Shown here piece after piece: positions 25,461 to 34,109 of a stretch of DNA of 64,000 nt. The position numbers were made by a program, and so were the translations under genes. The stretch covers positions 62,001 to 126,000 of the forward strand of contig NZ_JACIFA010000009.1 in assembly GCF_014197135.1 (NCBI RefSeq). The letters run 5' to 3'. How positions within the stretch are numbered: position 1 is the stretch's first letter; each line of letters begins with the position of its first letter. A model generated the notes under the pieces. The model ran no database searches and was not told the origin of the DNA. It was given only the letters and a program-made list of their open reading frames with translations. The stretch comes from Sphingomonas zeae. GTDB lineage: Bacteria > Pseudomonadota > Alphaproteobacteria > Sphingomonadales > Sphingomonadaceae.

Positions 25461-26380
25461 GCCGCTTCACGATAAGGCTCGTCGGCATGGTCGAGGCGTC
25501 CGAGCCCGGTTGCACGTAGCAGAAATCCTGCTGCGGCTTCGGCCTTCGCCGCCGCGGTCATGATCGCCCGGGGCTCGCGTCGCAGCACGCGCAGCCATGC
25601 ATCGACATAGCTGGCGTGATCGTCGAGGTGGGCGGTCGGAAGCTCGAGATCGGCGCCCAGCAGCGCCGATGTCATCTCGGCGCACAGTTCCTCAAAGGCG
25701 TAGGCGTCGTCGCCGAACTTCTTGCCGAAGGCACGGTCGAGGCGACTGGGATGACCGGTCCAGTGCCCGGCTTCATGGGCCAAGGTCGATGCCCAATAAG
25801 CCCGGGTGGAGAATTGCTCGGGCGGCGGCATGGTGATGCTGTCGGCCGTCGGATCGTTGAATGCGCGGTCGCCGCGGATGTGAACCGTGGCTGGCAGGCG
25901 TTCGACGAAGGTCTGGGCGCGGGATGGCAAGGCATCGGCCGGCGGCACGATAGAAAGCGGCGTGGGGTGAAACCGCTCGGGAAGGCCTTCGATCTGATCG
26001 GCGTTGAAGACAGCATAGCTGCGAAGGACACGTCGCAACTCGTCCGTCGTGACACCCGTCACGCTCGAGGCCACCGCTTTGCTGTAGGACTTGTAGAAGA
26101 TCGCGATTTCGGATCGCTCGCCCTGCCGAACCTTACCGCCGAGAGCATCGGCCTGTTTGAAGGTCATCCACGTGCGCGAATGGTATCCGGCACCTTCCGC
26201 GACAAGCCACAGCCAGAAGCAATTGATCCCGCGGTAAGGCTCGCCGGTGACCCGGAGAGGACGACCGCCAAGGCCTGGGCGCCAGGGCTTCACCCAAGGT
26301 CTCACGCCAGCGTCCAGGCGATCGATGATGGCCGCCGTGATGATCTCGGCGGGGGAGGGGGCATCGGTGGTCTTGGCCAC
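25457..26380 (-). CDS. ardC: ArdC-family antirestriction / ssDNA-binding metallopeptidase
   Basis: A 307-residue protein from a GTG at 26380 with AGGAG seven bases upstream. The N-terminal ArdC domain (AIIDRLDAGVRPWVKPWR, PYRGINCFWLWL, YHSRTWMTFKQADALGG) binds single-stranded DNA. The C-terminal part carries a zinc peptidase site HEAGH (residues 202-206), with a FEELCAEMTSALLG segment supplying the third ligand. ArdC proteins protect incoming single-stranded DNA against restriction during conjugation. A terminator lies between this gene and parB, so it has its own promoter or arises from readthrough. It is coupled to the first PP-loop gene. Confidence 0.92.
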   Translation of the reverse strand: MAKTTDAPSPAEIITAAIIDRLDAGVRPWVKPWRPGLGGRPLRVTGEPYRGINCFWLWLVAEGAGYHSRTWMTFKQADALGGKVRQGERSEIAIFYKSYSKAVASSVTGVTTDELRRVLRSYAVFNADQIEGLPERFHPTPLSIVPPADALPSRAQTFVERLPATVHIRGDRAFNDPTADSITMPPPEQFSTRAYWASTLAHEAGHWTGHPSRLDRAFGKKFGDDAYAFEELCAEMTSALLGADLELPTAHLDDHASYVDAWLRVLRREPRAIMTAAAKAEAAAGFLLRATGLGRLDHADEPYREAA

Positions 26381-26462
26381 GGGTGGGCTCCTTGGCTTGG
26401 AAAAGGGGCGCTCGAGCGTCGGCGGGGGTTCGCATCCGGCACGACGCAGAGGCACGAAAAGG

Positions 26463-26492
26463 AGGGCGGTACTCCCGAGAGAGCACCGCCCT
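26463..26492 (-). terminator. Intrinsic terminator after parB
   Basis: On the minus strand AGGGCGGTGCTC pairs with GAGTACCGCCCT (one mismatch) around a short loop, followed by CCTTTTCG. It is 27 bases beyond the parB stop and before the ardC start, separating the two transcripts at least partly. Confidence 0.8.
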
Positions 26493-26519
26493 GAGGCTCC
26501 TCGAACATGCTGTCAGGCG

Positions 26520-28640
26520 TCAGGCGGCCTGGGGATAATCGTCGTCGACCGGTTCCTGTGTCGGCGCGTCACCAAGCGGGTTCGCACCGCTGTCCAGCTC
26601 GCTTCCATCCAGATCGTCACCGTCCAGCTCGTCACCGTCCGATCCGACGGCGTCACCGTCGTCAACGAAGGTCGAGCGCGCGGGTACGCGTTCCGGCCGT
26701 TCGACGTTGTCGAAGCGCATCGCCTCCGGAAGCCAGACCGTCGCCTTCTCGCGGATCTCCGCCTCGACGATCCCCTGTCCGTTGCAGAGTGCCGCGCAGG
26801 TGGCCGCCAATTCGCCCTTCTTGGCATCCTTGTAGCGCCCGCGCAGGATCGGGCCGCCGATCTCCTCCAGCGCGTCGAGCATGACGTCCTTCTTCACCCG
26901 GCCGAAGTAATTCTCGGCCGTGGGACGCCACAAGCACGCGACCTGGATATCGAGCAGACGGCCAAGATGATCGTGGAAACCGTTCGCGCGTGCGCCATCG
27001 GCAACGTTGAGCGTCGCCTCGAGGGTCTGCGCCACGGCAAACGCCACCCACGCGCCACGAGCATCGTCCGGCAGCGTTCGAAAAGCATCGAACCTCTCCG
27101 ACATCGTGGTGTGCCCGACCCAGGTCGTGTCGAGATGCTGACGCTGATCCTCGATCGTCTGTGAGGCCATCGATGCTTCGTCACGAAAGGCGAAGATCGG
27201 AAATTGCGCGGGATCGGCACGCAGGGTCGAGTGATCGCGCACATAGCTGGTCGTGAAGACGAGGCTCTGGGCCATGAGGAAGATGGTCAGATCGAGCGCG
27301 ATCATCGGATCGCTCGCGACGTGCGCAACGAGGATCTGGCGACGCTGGGTGGCTAGCTCCTCGATCAGCGTGGCGCTGAGCCGCGGGGACGGGTCCGCCA
27401 CGGCGTCGTCACCGCTGCCGGTTTCGCCTGGTCCAGCGCCATTGCCGCTCGCAGCGCCACCCGCCCGGGGGTCAGCCAGCGGCTTTTCGCTGAACAGACG
27501 CGTGTGAACGCGGGCCTCGCCGTCACCGCCGATATAGACGAAGGTGCCCAAATTCGCTTTCACGCCCGGATCGATCGTCTTGCGGGCGGTGTCGATCTCC
27601 GCGATTTCGCGCTCGATCGTCTCAACGCGGTCGTTCGCCGCGTTCGCCTCGGGAGTGCCCTCGGCCAGATCGGTTTCCAGCGCCTCGATCAGCGCATCGT
27701 TCTCGAGGCCCAGCGCCTCGATCCGGGCTTGCTCTTCGTCGGTGAGGGGCCGAGCAACCGGGTGGAATTCGTGGAGCTGCCGCTCGACATCATAGGGGAC
27801 GTGGGTGGCAGCGATCGGGGTCACGAACGCCAGACCCTGCGCGGCTGCGAGTTCCGCCGCGGCTGCCTCGAGCTTCTTGGTCGCCAAGTCCTCGAGGAGG
27901 TCGACGTCGGTCCAGTTCTCGTCGTCGGTGTCGAGCGCGAATAGATCGCCGTCGATACGGCCGCCCGCGGCGACATAGGCTTCCCGCCCAACGAAGCGCG
28001 CCTTGGCATCGTTTGGCCGCACGGTACCGTTGAGGATCGCGCGGCGAATGTTGTCGGGCTGCTTGCCGTAATAGGAATGCTTCATCTGCTCGAAGACCCG
28101 CGCCTGGCGATCGACGTCGGCGGTCACGGCGTACGCCTGCGCCACGCCGAGATCGATTTCGTCCGATCCAAGGGCCTCGAAGATGGCCGGCGCGAGGTCG
28201 GCGAGCCGCATGCGCTGCTCGACGAAACGAACGGTGACGGCCTGCTGGATCGCGACCTGTTCGACGGTCATGCCAAGCTGATCGATGAGATGCTTGAACG
28301 CGAGACAGTCGTCAGCCGGGTTCATCGGTACGCGCTGCCGGTTTTCCGCCAAGCTGGCGCCGACCGAAGCGGCATCATCAACCGACAGGACGAGCACGGG
28401 AACCTCGTGATCAGCCGCAAGTGCGCCGCGCCCGATGAGCAGCTGAATGGCGCGCAGCCGTCGACCGCCGGCCTTGACGGTGAAGGTGCCGGCCTTCTTG
28501 AGCGGCGTCACCACCAGATTTTGGAGGAGGCCGTTGGCAGCGATGCTGGCGGCGAGCTCCTCCAGGCCGACCTCCCGGCCACGCTTGCGCACATTGTCGT
28601 TCGAGAGCGAAAGGTTTTTGACCTTCACGGACTTGATCAT
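26520..28640 (-). CDS. Large ParB/RepB/Spo0J-family protein
   Basis: From the ATG at 28640 (GGAG seven bases upstream) it is 706 residues, about twice a typical ParB. The N-terminal ParB nuclease-like domain (NDNVRKRGREVGLEELAASI, NGLLQNLVVTPL, AGGRRLRAIQLL, LSLAEN-like SLAENRQRVPMNPAD) is followed by a helix-turn-helix region (MTVEQVAIQQAVTVRFVEQR). A long helical C-terminal region and an acidic tail with repeated DGDD/LDG complete it. No ParA gene is adjacent; the only ParA is 17 kb away with its own partner. Large ParB-like proteins on sphingomonad plasmids may act as nuclease or regulatory factors rather than in partition. The leader has hairpins AGCC-TTCG-GGCT and GCCTGA/TCAGGC. Confidence 0.88.
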   Translation of the reverse strand: MIKSVKVKNLSLSNDNVRKRGREVGLEELAASIAANGLLQNLVVTPLKKAGTFTVKAGGRRLRAIQLLIGRGALAADHEVPVLVLSVDDAASVGASLAENRQRVPMNPADDCLAFKHLIDQLGMTVEQVAIQQAVTVRFVEQRMRLADLAPAIFEALGSDEIDLGVAQAYAVTADVDRQARVFEQMKHSYYGKQPDNIRRAILNGTVRPNDAKARFVGREAYVAAGGRIDGDLFALDTDDENWTDVDLLEDLATKKLEAAAAELAAAQGLAFVTPIAATHVPYDVERQLHEFHPVARPLTDEEQARIEALGLENDALIEALETDLAEGTPEANAANDRVETIEREIAEIDTARKTIDPGVKANLGTFVYIGGDGEARVHTRLFSEKPLADPRAGGAASGNGAGPGETGSGDDAVADPSPRLSATLIEELATQRRQILVAHVASDPMIALDLTIFLMAQSLVFTTSYVRDHSTLRADPAQFPIFAFRDEASMASQTIEDQRQHLDTTWVGHTTMSERFDAFRTLPDDARGAWVAFAVAQTLEATLNVADGARANGFHDHLGRLLDIQVACLWRPTAENYFGRVKKDVMLDALEEIGGPILRGRYKDAKKGELAATCAALCNGQGIVEAEIREKATVWLPEAMRFDNVERPERVPARSTFVDDGDAVGSDGDELDGDDLDGSELDSGANPLGDAPTQEPVDDDYPQAA

Positions 28641-29052
28641 CGGTCGTCTCCATCCGGAGTTGGCGCGCCGTCGACGACGTCGCGCGAGCCTGAACCTCAG
28701 GCCCACCAAGCCGAAGGCTCCCTCTCCTCCACTTCGATGGAACAGGACGACCGAGATGACGCACACAGTAGATGCGACGTGACGGCATCCCGCTCGTGCG
28801 TTCGAGACCTGCCCGGGAAGGTTCCTGTCAGAAATCAGTCAGCCAGCGGACGGCAACGTGCCCCGAGAACGATCGCGCGTCTTGGATGGGACCGCAGATC
28901 GTGGTCGTCGCCGATGCGCTGCCCTTAGCCATTCGCGCGATCCAAGGAGGGGGCGTCACATATAGTGGACCCGAATATACGCTAACGCCACGTCAGCGCG
29001 CCGTTTAGCGTCCCAATTGGGATGGTATTTCGGGATTATGGAAGTAGATCGG
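28641..29052. other. Intergenic, parB leader and left border of cargo
   Basis: About 410 bases. The left part is the parB leader with two short hairpins. The right part is AT-richer and includes the 12-bp palindrome TCCCAATTGGGA at 29011-29022, just past the cytochrome c stop. No terminal inverted repeat of a transposon or target duplication was recognised, although this is where the metabolic cargo starts. Confidence 0.5.
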
Positions 29053-29535
29053 TTAGCCGGTTCCACCTGAGACATCAGGAGCCACTTTGGGGTCCGGGTC
29101 CTGCGCCTTGCCGGTCGCGGGTGCCACCTTCTGGCTCGGCATAGCGGTGAGATAAGCAACGATCGCATCGACGTCCTTCTCGGCCACTGGCGCCTTATAC
29201 ACCTCACGCATCTTGGTGACGGTCGCCTTCCACTGATCCGCCGATAGCGCAGGCTGGGTCAGCGCCATGCTGGCTGAGTGGCACGAGGTGCAATTGGCAT
29301 TGATGACGTCGGCGTGCGGACCGTCGGGGTAGGTCGCGTCGTCGGCCGGCAGGTCGACGCTGGTCGAGGCAAGCGAGAAGCCGCGCGCTGACACGCTGGC
29401 GGCCGGCGCCGGCTCAGACATCTCGGAGATCGGAACGGGCGCCTTGCGGCTGCTCGGCGCGCCGATCGAGACGAGGATGATGCCGGTCAGGCCGATCAGG
29501 CCAGCAGCCATCATGCCGGGAGACGGAGTCTTCAT
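29053..29535 (-). CDS. Periplasmic c-type cytochrome, sulfite dehydrogenase partner
   Basis: A 160-residue monohaem cytochrome c. An N-terminal hydrophobic stretch (MMAAGLIGLTGIILVSIGAP) is a signal peptide or anchor. The haem site is C82-TSC-H86 (NCTSCHSAS) with a candidate axial Met in YLTAMPSQ. It starts 14 bases after the molybdenum oxidoreductase stop and is its likely electron acceptor, as SorB is for SorA. Electrons would pass on to the respiratory chain. The Pro/Lys-rich tail is low complexity. Assignment as SorB-like is based on operon and size, not unique motifs. Confidence 0.85.
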   Translation of the reverse strand: MKTPSPGMMAAGLIGLTGIILVSIGAPSSRKAPVPISEMSEPAPAASVSARGFSLASTSVDLPADDATYPDGPHADVINANCTSCHSASMALTQPALSADQWKATVTKMREVYKAPVAEKDVDAIVAYLTAMPSQKVAPATGKAQDPDPKVAPDVSGGTG

Positions 29536-29549
29536 GATTTGCTCGCTCC

Positions 29550-30785
29550 TCAGGCCGCGATGATGGTGGTGGTTTCAATGTTGCCGCGCATGAACCCGCC
29601 GGGATTCCAGATCGGCTTCATCGGCTGAGCGACACCGTTGGTGTTCCAGCAGCGCACCATGATGGGGTTAGGCCCGCGTCTCAGCGGCACCCGCCCGTCC
29701 CAGCGCCGGAAGCTGTACCTGCCCTCGTCCGCTCCGAGCGTCGTCCTGTACCAGGTGCGGCCACCGTCCGACGACACATCGACCTTGGCGACGCCGCAAT
29801 CGCCGCCCATTGCGATGCCGCCGACCGGGATCGACGCTTCATAGGCGATCGCCTGACCATCGGGCAGGCTGGTCATCCAGCTACGCGGGATCATGCGATT
29901 GATCGGTACGGTCGGGAAGTCCTTGGCACCGGGCGCGACATTCGCGCCGGGTGTCGCGGGGATCTTGTAGGCCTTGGCCATCCAATACTGGTCGTCAGGG
30001 CCGGGCAGTACCTCGATCGCGTTCAGCATCTTGACCCAATAGGTCGAGTACCAGCCCGGCACGATCAGCCGGCAGGGAAAGCCGTTGAGGAGCGGCAGTT
30101 GCTCGCCGTTCATGCCGAAGGCGATCATGACCTCGCCGTCGCGGGCATGGTCGATGTCGAGTGCCTTCTCGAAGTCAGGAGCGCCCGCCACGACCGGCTG
30201 ATCGAGAGCGCCGAAGCGCACCTGCACCGCGCCTGCCTTGACCCCGGCGAGGTCGAGCACGTCGCGCAGGCGAACGCCGAGCCACTTGGCGTTGCCCATC
30301 GCGCCATTGCCCCATTGCGCGCCGGCGACGCGCGGCTGGAACAGCCCGCGGCTGTTGCCCGAGCACTGGTTCACCGCCGCCATCTCGACCCGTGGAAGGC
30401 GCAGCAGCTGAGCGAGGCTGATCGACAGCGGCCGATTGACGTGGCCGAAGACGTTGAGGCGGAAACTTTCGACGTCGATCGAGGTCGGTATGTCGGCCCA
30501 GTGCCAGCGGACGAAGAACTGGTCGTTGGGCGTGAACACCGACTTGTCGAAGACCTCCATCGGCGTCTCCAGCAAGGGTGGATGGACGCGCTGGAGGATC
30601 ATGCTGCCCTTGCCGGGAAAGGCGCTGGTCATCGGCCGCTCGGCATTGCCGCCGGGCAGCTTCAGGTCGACGAGCTGCTGCGCCAGTGCCGGCGCGGCGG
30701 CAAGGCCGGCGGTGCCGAGCGCGGCATGGCTGAGGAAGCGGCGACGGCTGGTCTCACTCGCCAGCCCGGCGTCGAAATTGTCCAT
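29550..30785 (-). CDS. Periplasmic molybdenum sulfite dehydrogenase (SorA-like)
   Basis: A 411-residue sulfite oxidase-family enzyme from the ATG at 30785. The twin-arginine signal SRRRFLSH with a following hydrophobic stretch exports the folded, cofactor-loaded protein. The molybdopterin ligand is C141 in NQCSGNSRG. Further landmarks are FFVRWHWADIP, the PLLNGFPCRLIVPGWYSTYW segment and a C-terminal dimerisation domain with VDVSSDGGRTWYRTTLG. It oxidises sulfite to sulfate and feeds electrons to the cytochrome c encoded 14 bases downstream. It lies after the TDT exporter and LysR genes. Substrate preference within the family (sulfite versus other oxyanions) is inferred from context. Confidence 0.88.
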   Translation of the reverse strand: MDNFDAGLASETSRRRFLSHAALGTAGLAAAPALAQQLVDLKLPGGNAERPMTSAFPGKGSMILQRVHPPLLETPMEVFDKSVFTPNDQFFVRWHWADIPTSIDVESFRLNVFGHVNRPLSISLAQLLRLPRVEMAAVNQCSGNSRGLFQPRVAGAQWGNGAMGNAKWLGVRLRDVLDLAGVKAGAVQVRFGALDQPVVAGAPDFEKALDIDHARDGEVMIAFGMNGEQLPLLNGFPCRLIVPGWYSTYWVKMLNAIEVLPGPDDQYWMAKAYKIPATPGANVAPGAKDFPTVPINRMIPRSWMTSLPDGQAIAYEASIPVGGIAMGGDCGVAKVDVSSDGGRTWYRTTLGADEGRYSFRRWDGRVPLRRGPNPIMVRCWNTNGVAQPMKPIWNPGGFMRGNIETTTIIAA

Positions 30786-30874
30786 GACAAGGCTCTCCTG
30801 TGGCCAGTCACGCTGGCGGATCGAAGGGGCATTCTGCAAGTGATCGGACCGACTGATCCGATCATCATGGCGGA

Positions 30875-32026
30875 TCAGTTCGGGGTGGCGATGCAGGGCG
30901 AGACGAACAGGTTGCCCCGCCATGCACCGGCTAGCGTCTTGGCACCGACCAGCAGCCACATCGCCGCGAGCGCAACCGTCAGCACCGTGCCGACGATACC
31001 GAAAAACATAAGGTTCAGCGTCGTGCCGAGGCGGAAGGTGGCGACGGTGTAGACGCCGAGCGGGAAGGTGTAGCCCCACCAGCCGAGGTTGAACGGCACG
31101 CCCGCGCGCCAGTAGCGGATGGTGATAAGCGTCGCGAGCGCCAGCCACCACAGGCCGAAACCCCAAAGGCAGAGCCCGGCGACAACGCCGATCCCCTGCG
31201 CGACGGTGCCGACGCCGGCTAGCCCGTGCGCGGTGAGGATCGCCGGCGCATCCGCGCCGAGCACCAGCATGCCCAGAGCACCCGTGCCGATCGGCCCCAG
31301 CGCCAGCCAGGAAGATGCCGCCATGCTTTCATGCGGCAACTTGTGGAGTGCCATGCGCAGGATGAGGATGGCGAGGATGCCAAACGCGACCGGCACCGAA
31401 TAGGCCCACAGCACATAGGAGGTCGCGAGCGTCACTATCTGCGCGTGGGGATCGGTTAGATGCGGCGCGAGCAGCCCGCCGCTGGCGCCCGCCACTTCGG
31501 CAGCGACGACCGGCAGCAGCCATACGGCGGTCATGCCGTCCAGGCTGTGCTCGTGGCGGGTAAACATCAGGTAGGGGATCAGCACGCCGCAGGCGAGCGA
31601 CATGGCGACGTCGATCCACCACAGGATATGCGCGACCGGCACGATGCCATTTCCGAACCGCGCGATGCCGAAGGCGAGACAGCCGTTGATGATCGTCGCC
31701 AGCCCCATCGGAATGGTCCCGATGAACATCGACACGGTGTTGTGCCCGAAGATGCGCCGCGCCTCGTGCCCGAACATCACCCAGCGCGCGCCATAGAGGC
31801 CGGCGAACAGCGCGAAGAGCGCGATATTGAAGAACCACAACACCTCGCCGACAGGTTTAAGCGAAGGCCCGATGCCGGGCACCTGCGGCAGCGCGAGGGC
31901 AAGGATGCCCGTGCCCATCGTCGCGGCGAACCAGTTGGGCGTGAACTGGCGGATCATCTCGCGGGGGTGATCGAGCCGGCTGAGCGGCTTGAGGCCGCTG
32001 AGAACGGAGTGCGTGTCGGCAGTCAT
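30875..32026 (-). CDS. TDT-family transporter, probable sulfite exporter
   Basis: A 383-residue inner-membrane protein with about ten hydrophobic helices. It starts with FTPNWFAATMGTGILALALP, the typical first helix of the tellurite resistance/dicarboxylate transporter (TehA/SSU1) family. SSU1 members pump out sulfite. The neighbouring sulfite dehydrogenase and LysR genes favour sulfite over tellurite or malate. Its ATG overlaps the stop of the LysR gene (32023-32026). An 89-base gap separates it from the dehydrogenase gene. Confidence 0.87.
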   Translation of the reverse strand: MTADTHSVLSGLKPLSRLDHPREMIRQFTPNWFAATMGTGILALALPQVPGIGPSLKPVGEVLWFFNIALFALFAGLYGARWVMFGHEARRIFGHNTVSMFIGTIPMGLATIINGCLAFGIARFGNGIVPVAHILWWIDVAMSLACGVLIPYLMFTRHEHSLDGMTAVWLLPVVAAEVAGASGGLLAPHLTDPHAQIVTLATSYVLWAYSVPVAFGILAILILRMALHKLPHESMAASSWLALGPIGTGALGMLVLGADAPAILTAHGLAGVGTVAQGIGVVAGLCLWGFGLWWLALATLITIRYWRAGVPFNLGWWGYTFPLGVYTVATFRLGTTLNLMFFGIVGTVLTVALAAMWLLVGAKTLAGAWRGNLFVSPCIATPN

Positions 32027-32895
32027 GCGACCTGCTCCTTGATGAGATCCGTCAGCGCGTCGGCCGCGCGGGTGCGATAGCGTTCCTTGTGGCGCAGCGC
32101 GTGAAAGGCGCGGTCGGGCAGCCCGAGCGGCAGCTCGACGAGATCGCCAGCCTTGAGCGCGCGCGCGACGACCAATCGCGACAAGACGGCAACGCCGGCA
32201 CCGGCCTCAACGGCGGTGCGCACCGCCTCGTTGGACGGCAGCGTCATCGCTATCGTCAGCTGGGCCGGATCAAACCCGCGCGTTCGCAGCACGTCCTCGA
32301 AAGTCGAGCGCGTACCCGATCCCTGCTCACGGACGATCCAGCGTGTAGTGCGCAGCCAGGCCTCGTCGATGCGTTCGGCTTCCTCGCGGCCGACCAGCAC
32401 CATTGGGTCATGCCCGACATTCCAGTGGGCAAGCGCCGGTTCGTCCACCTCGCCCTCGACAAAGCCGAGTTCCGCCGCGCCGCTCAACACCTGCGCTGCC
32501 GCGCCTTCGGTGTTGTCGATCGCCAGCTCGACCGCGATCTGTGGGTGGCGTTCGTGGAAGGCGGCGAGCTTTGCCGGCAACCAATAGCTCGCGATCGTCT
32601 GGCTGGCGACGATCCGCAACGAACCACGCGCGAGCCCGGCATAGTCCGCGAGCATCGTCTCGGCATGCGCTGCCCGCCCCAGCACCGCGCGCGCTTCCTC
32701 CAGAAAGCCGCGGCCTGCCTCGGTAAGCTGGATGCCACGCCCGACGCGGTGGAACAGCGGAACGCCGTAGCGCGCTTCGAGGGCCGCAACCGCCCCGGAG
32801 GCAGCAGACTGCGTGACGTTCAGCGCCTCCGCTGCCTTGGTGACGTGTTCGCGCTCCGCGACACCGACGAATATTCTGAGCTGCTCCAAAGTCAT
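32023..32895 (-). CDS. LysR-type regulator of the sulfite module
   Basis: A 290-residue LysR protein. The N-terminal helix-turn-helix is clear (MTLEQLRIFVGVAEREHVTK, AAEALNVTQSAASGAVAALE). An effector-binding domain follows (LRIVASQTIASYWLPAKLAA). It resembles CysB/CbbR-type regulators that sense small anions or metabolites. Unusually it is co-transcribed with, and overlaps, the transporter gene it presumably controls. The divergent oxidoreductase gene starts 146 bases away, so one operator region could govern both directions. The inducer is unknown; sulfite or a related sulfur oxyanion is a guess from context. Confidence 0.92.
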   Translation of the reverse strand: MTLEQLRIFVGVAEREHVTKAAEALNVTQSAASGAVAALEARYGVPLFHRVGRGIQLTEAGRGFLEEARAVLGRAAHAETMLADYAGLARGSLRIVASQTIASYWLPAKLAAFHERHPQIAVELAIDNTEGAAAQVLSGAAELGFVEGEVDEPALAHWNVGHDPMVLVGREEAERIDEAWLRTTRWIVREQGSGTRSTFEDVLRTRGFDPAQLTIAMTLPSNEAVRTAVEAGAGVAVLSRLVVARALKAGDLVELPLGLPDRAFHALRHKERYRTRAADALTDLIKEQVA

Positions 32896-33041
32896 GCATC
32901 ATATATCGCGTACTTAGATCGATACGACCAACCGTTTGATATGGTCATTCCAATCTGGATATCGGAATGGTCGGCAGCCTTTCGTCTGCGATGGTCTCGA
33001 AGACTTGAAGCGTTACGCGTGCCCGCGACGTTTGATCGTCC
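32896..33041. promoter_or_regulatory. Divergent promoter region, LysR gene / sulfite oxidoreductase
   Basis: A 146-base AT-richer stretch between two outward-reading genes. It contains CATCATATATCGCG beside the LysR ATG and TTTGATATGGTCATTCCAAT with ATCGGAATGG further right. The inverted ATTCC/GGAAT half-sites are candidates for a LysR operator. Exact promoter elements cannot be fixed by eye. Confidence 0.5.
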
Positions 33042-34109
33042 ATGACCGATATGATCGAGCGCAGTTCTGATCCCTACAATGCCAAGCCGACGCCCGGTGC
33101 GTTGATCGAGCGGTTTCTGACGCCGCAGGCGCTGTTCTACGTGCGCAGCCACGGGCCGGTGCCGGATCTGCCCGCCAATCATCGGATCGAGGTGAGCGGG
33201 AGGGGCATGGCGAGCCGCTTCTTCTCGGTGCAGGAACTGAAGAGCACGTTTGCCACGCGCACGGTAACGGCGGTTCTCCAGTGCGCCGGCAACCGGCGTA
33301 CCGATCTCCAGCAGGTCGCCAACACCTCCGGCGATCCGTGGGACGTAGGCGCGATCGGCAATGCGGAGTGGACCGGCGTACGCTTGGCCGATGTGCTCGA
33401 TGCGGTCGGCGCGCCGGATGCGTCCGAGCTGTTCGTGGCGTTCACCGGCGCGGACGAGGTGGACGTGGAGGGTGAAGAAGCCTTGTTCGGGGTATCGATC
33501 GCCATGAGCAAGGCGCGGGAGCCCGACGTACTCCTCGCCTGGGCGATGAATGGCGAGCCGCTGACGCCCGAACATGGCGCCCCGCTCCGCATGGTGGTGC
33601 CTGGCTATGCCGGGGTCCGCAGCGCCAAATGGCTGACACGGATCGAGGTGCGTGAAACGCCCTCCGAGGCACCGATCCAGGCGCACGACTACAAGCTCTT
33701 CCCCGCCGCTGTGACGAGCGACACCGTCGACTGGAGCCAGGGTCTGACGATCAATGCCATGCCGCTCAACGCCGCGATCTGCTCGCCCGGTGCGGGCGAG
33801 AGTTTGGCCGCCGGAGAGGTGCGGATTGAGGGATATGCCATTGCCTATGACCGCCGTATTTCTCGGATCGAAGTGTCGGTGAACGGCGGTCGCGACTGGC
33901 AACAGGCGACCTTCGCCGATGATCCGGAGACGCGCTGGGGCTGGCGGCGCTGGATCCTTGACGCCACACTTGCCAAGGGACGCCAGCACCTTGTCGCCCG
34001 TGCCTTCGACGAGACCGGGCAGGGACAGCCCGAGCGGCCGGATACGATGTGGAATTTCGCCGGCTATCTGTGCACCGCCTGGCATCACGTTCACGTGCTG
34101 GTCGAATGA
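33042..34109 (+). CDS. Cytoplasmic molybdenum oxidoreductase, sulfite oxidase family
   Basis: A 355-residue protein related to the SorA-like enzyme across the divergent promoter but lacking any signal peptide. The molybdenum ligand is C81 in LQCAGNRR. Further family segments are GAIGNAEWTGVRLADVLDAV, APLRMVVPGYAGVRSAKWLT and ISRIEVSVNGGRDWQQATF. It probably oxidises cytoplasmic sulfite or a related sulfur anion; the electron acceptor is not encoded nearby. The last codons overlap the MgtC-like gene (ATGA). Having a periplasmic and a cytoplasmic member side by side is unusual. Confidence 0.85.
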   Translation: MTDMIERSSDPYNAKPTPGALIERFLTPQALFYVRSHGPVPDLPANHRIEVSGRGMASRFFSVQELKSTFATRTVTAVLQCAGNRRTDLQQVANTSGDPWDVGAIGNAEWTGVRLADVLDAVGAPDASELFVAFTGADEVDVEGEEALFGVSIAMSKAREPDVLLAWAMNGEPLTPEHGAPLRMVVPGYAGVRSAKWLTRIEVRETPSEAPIQAHDYKLFPAAVTSDTVDWSQGLTINAMPLNAAICSPGAGESLAAGEVRIEGYAIAYDRRISRIEVSVNGGRDWQQATFADDPETRWGWRRWILDATLAKGRQHLVARAFDETGQGQPERPDTMWNFAGYLCTAWHHVHVLVE

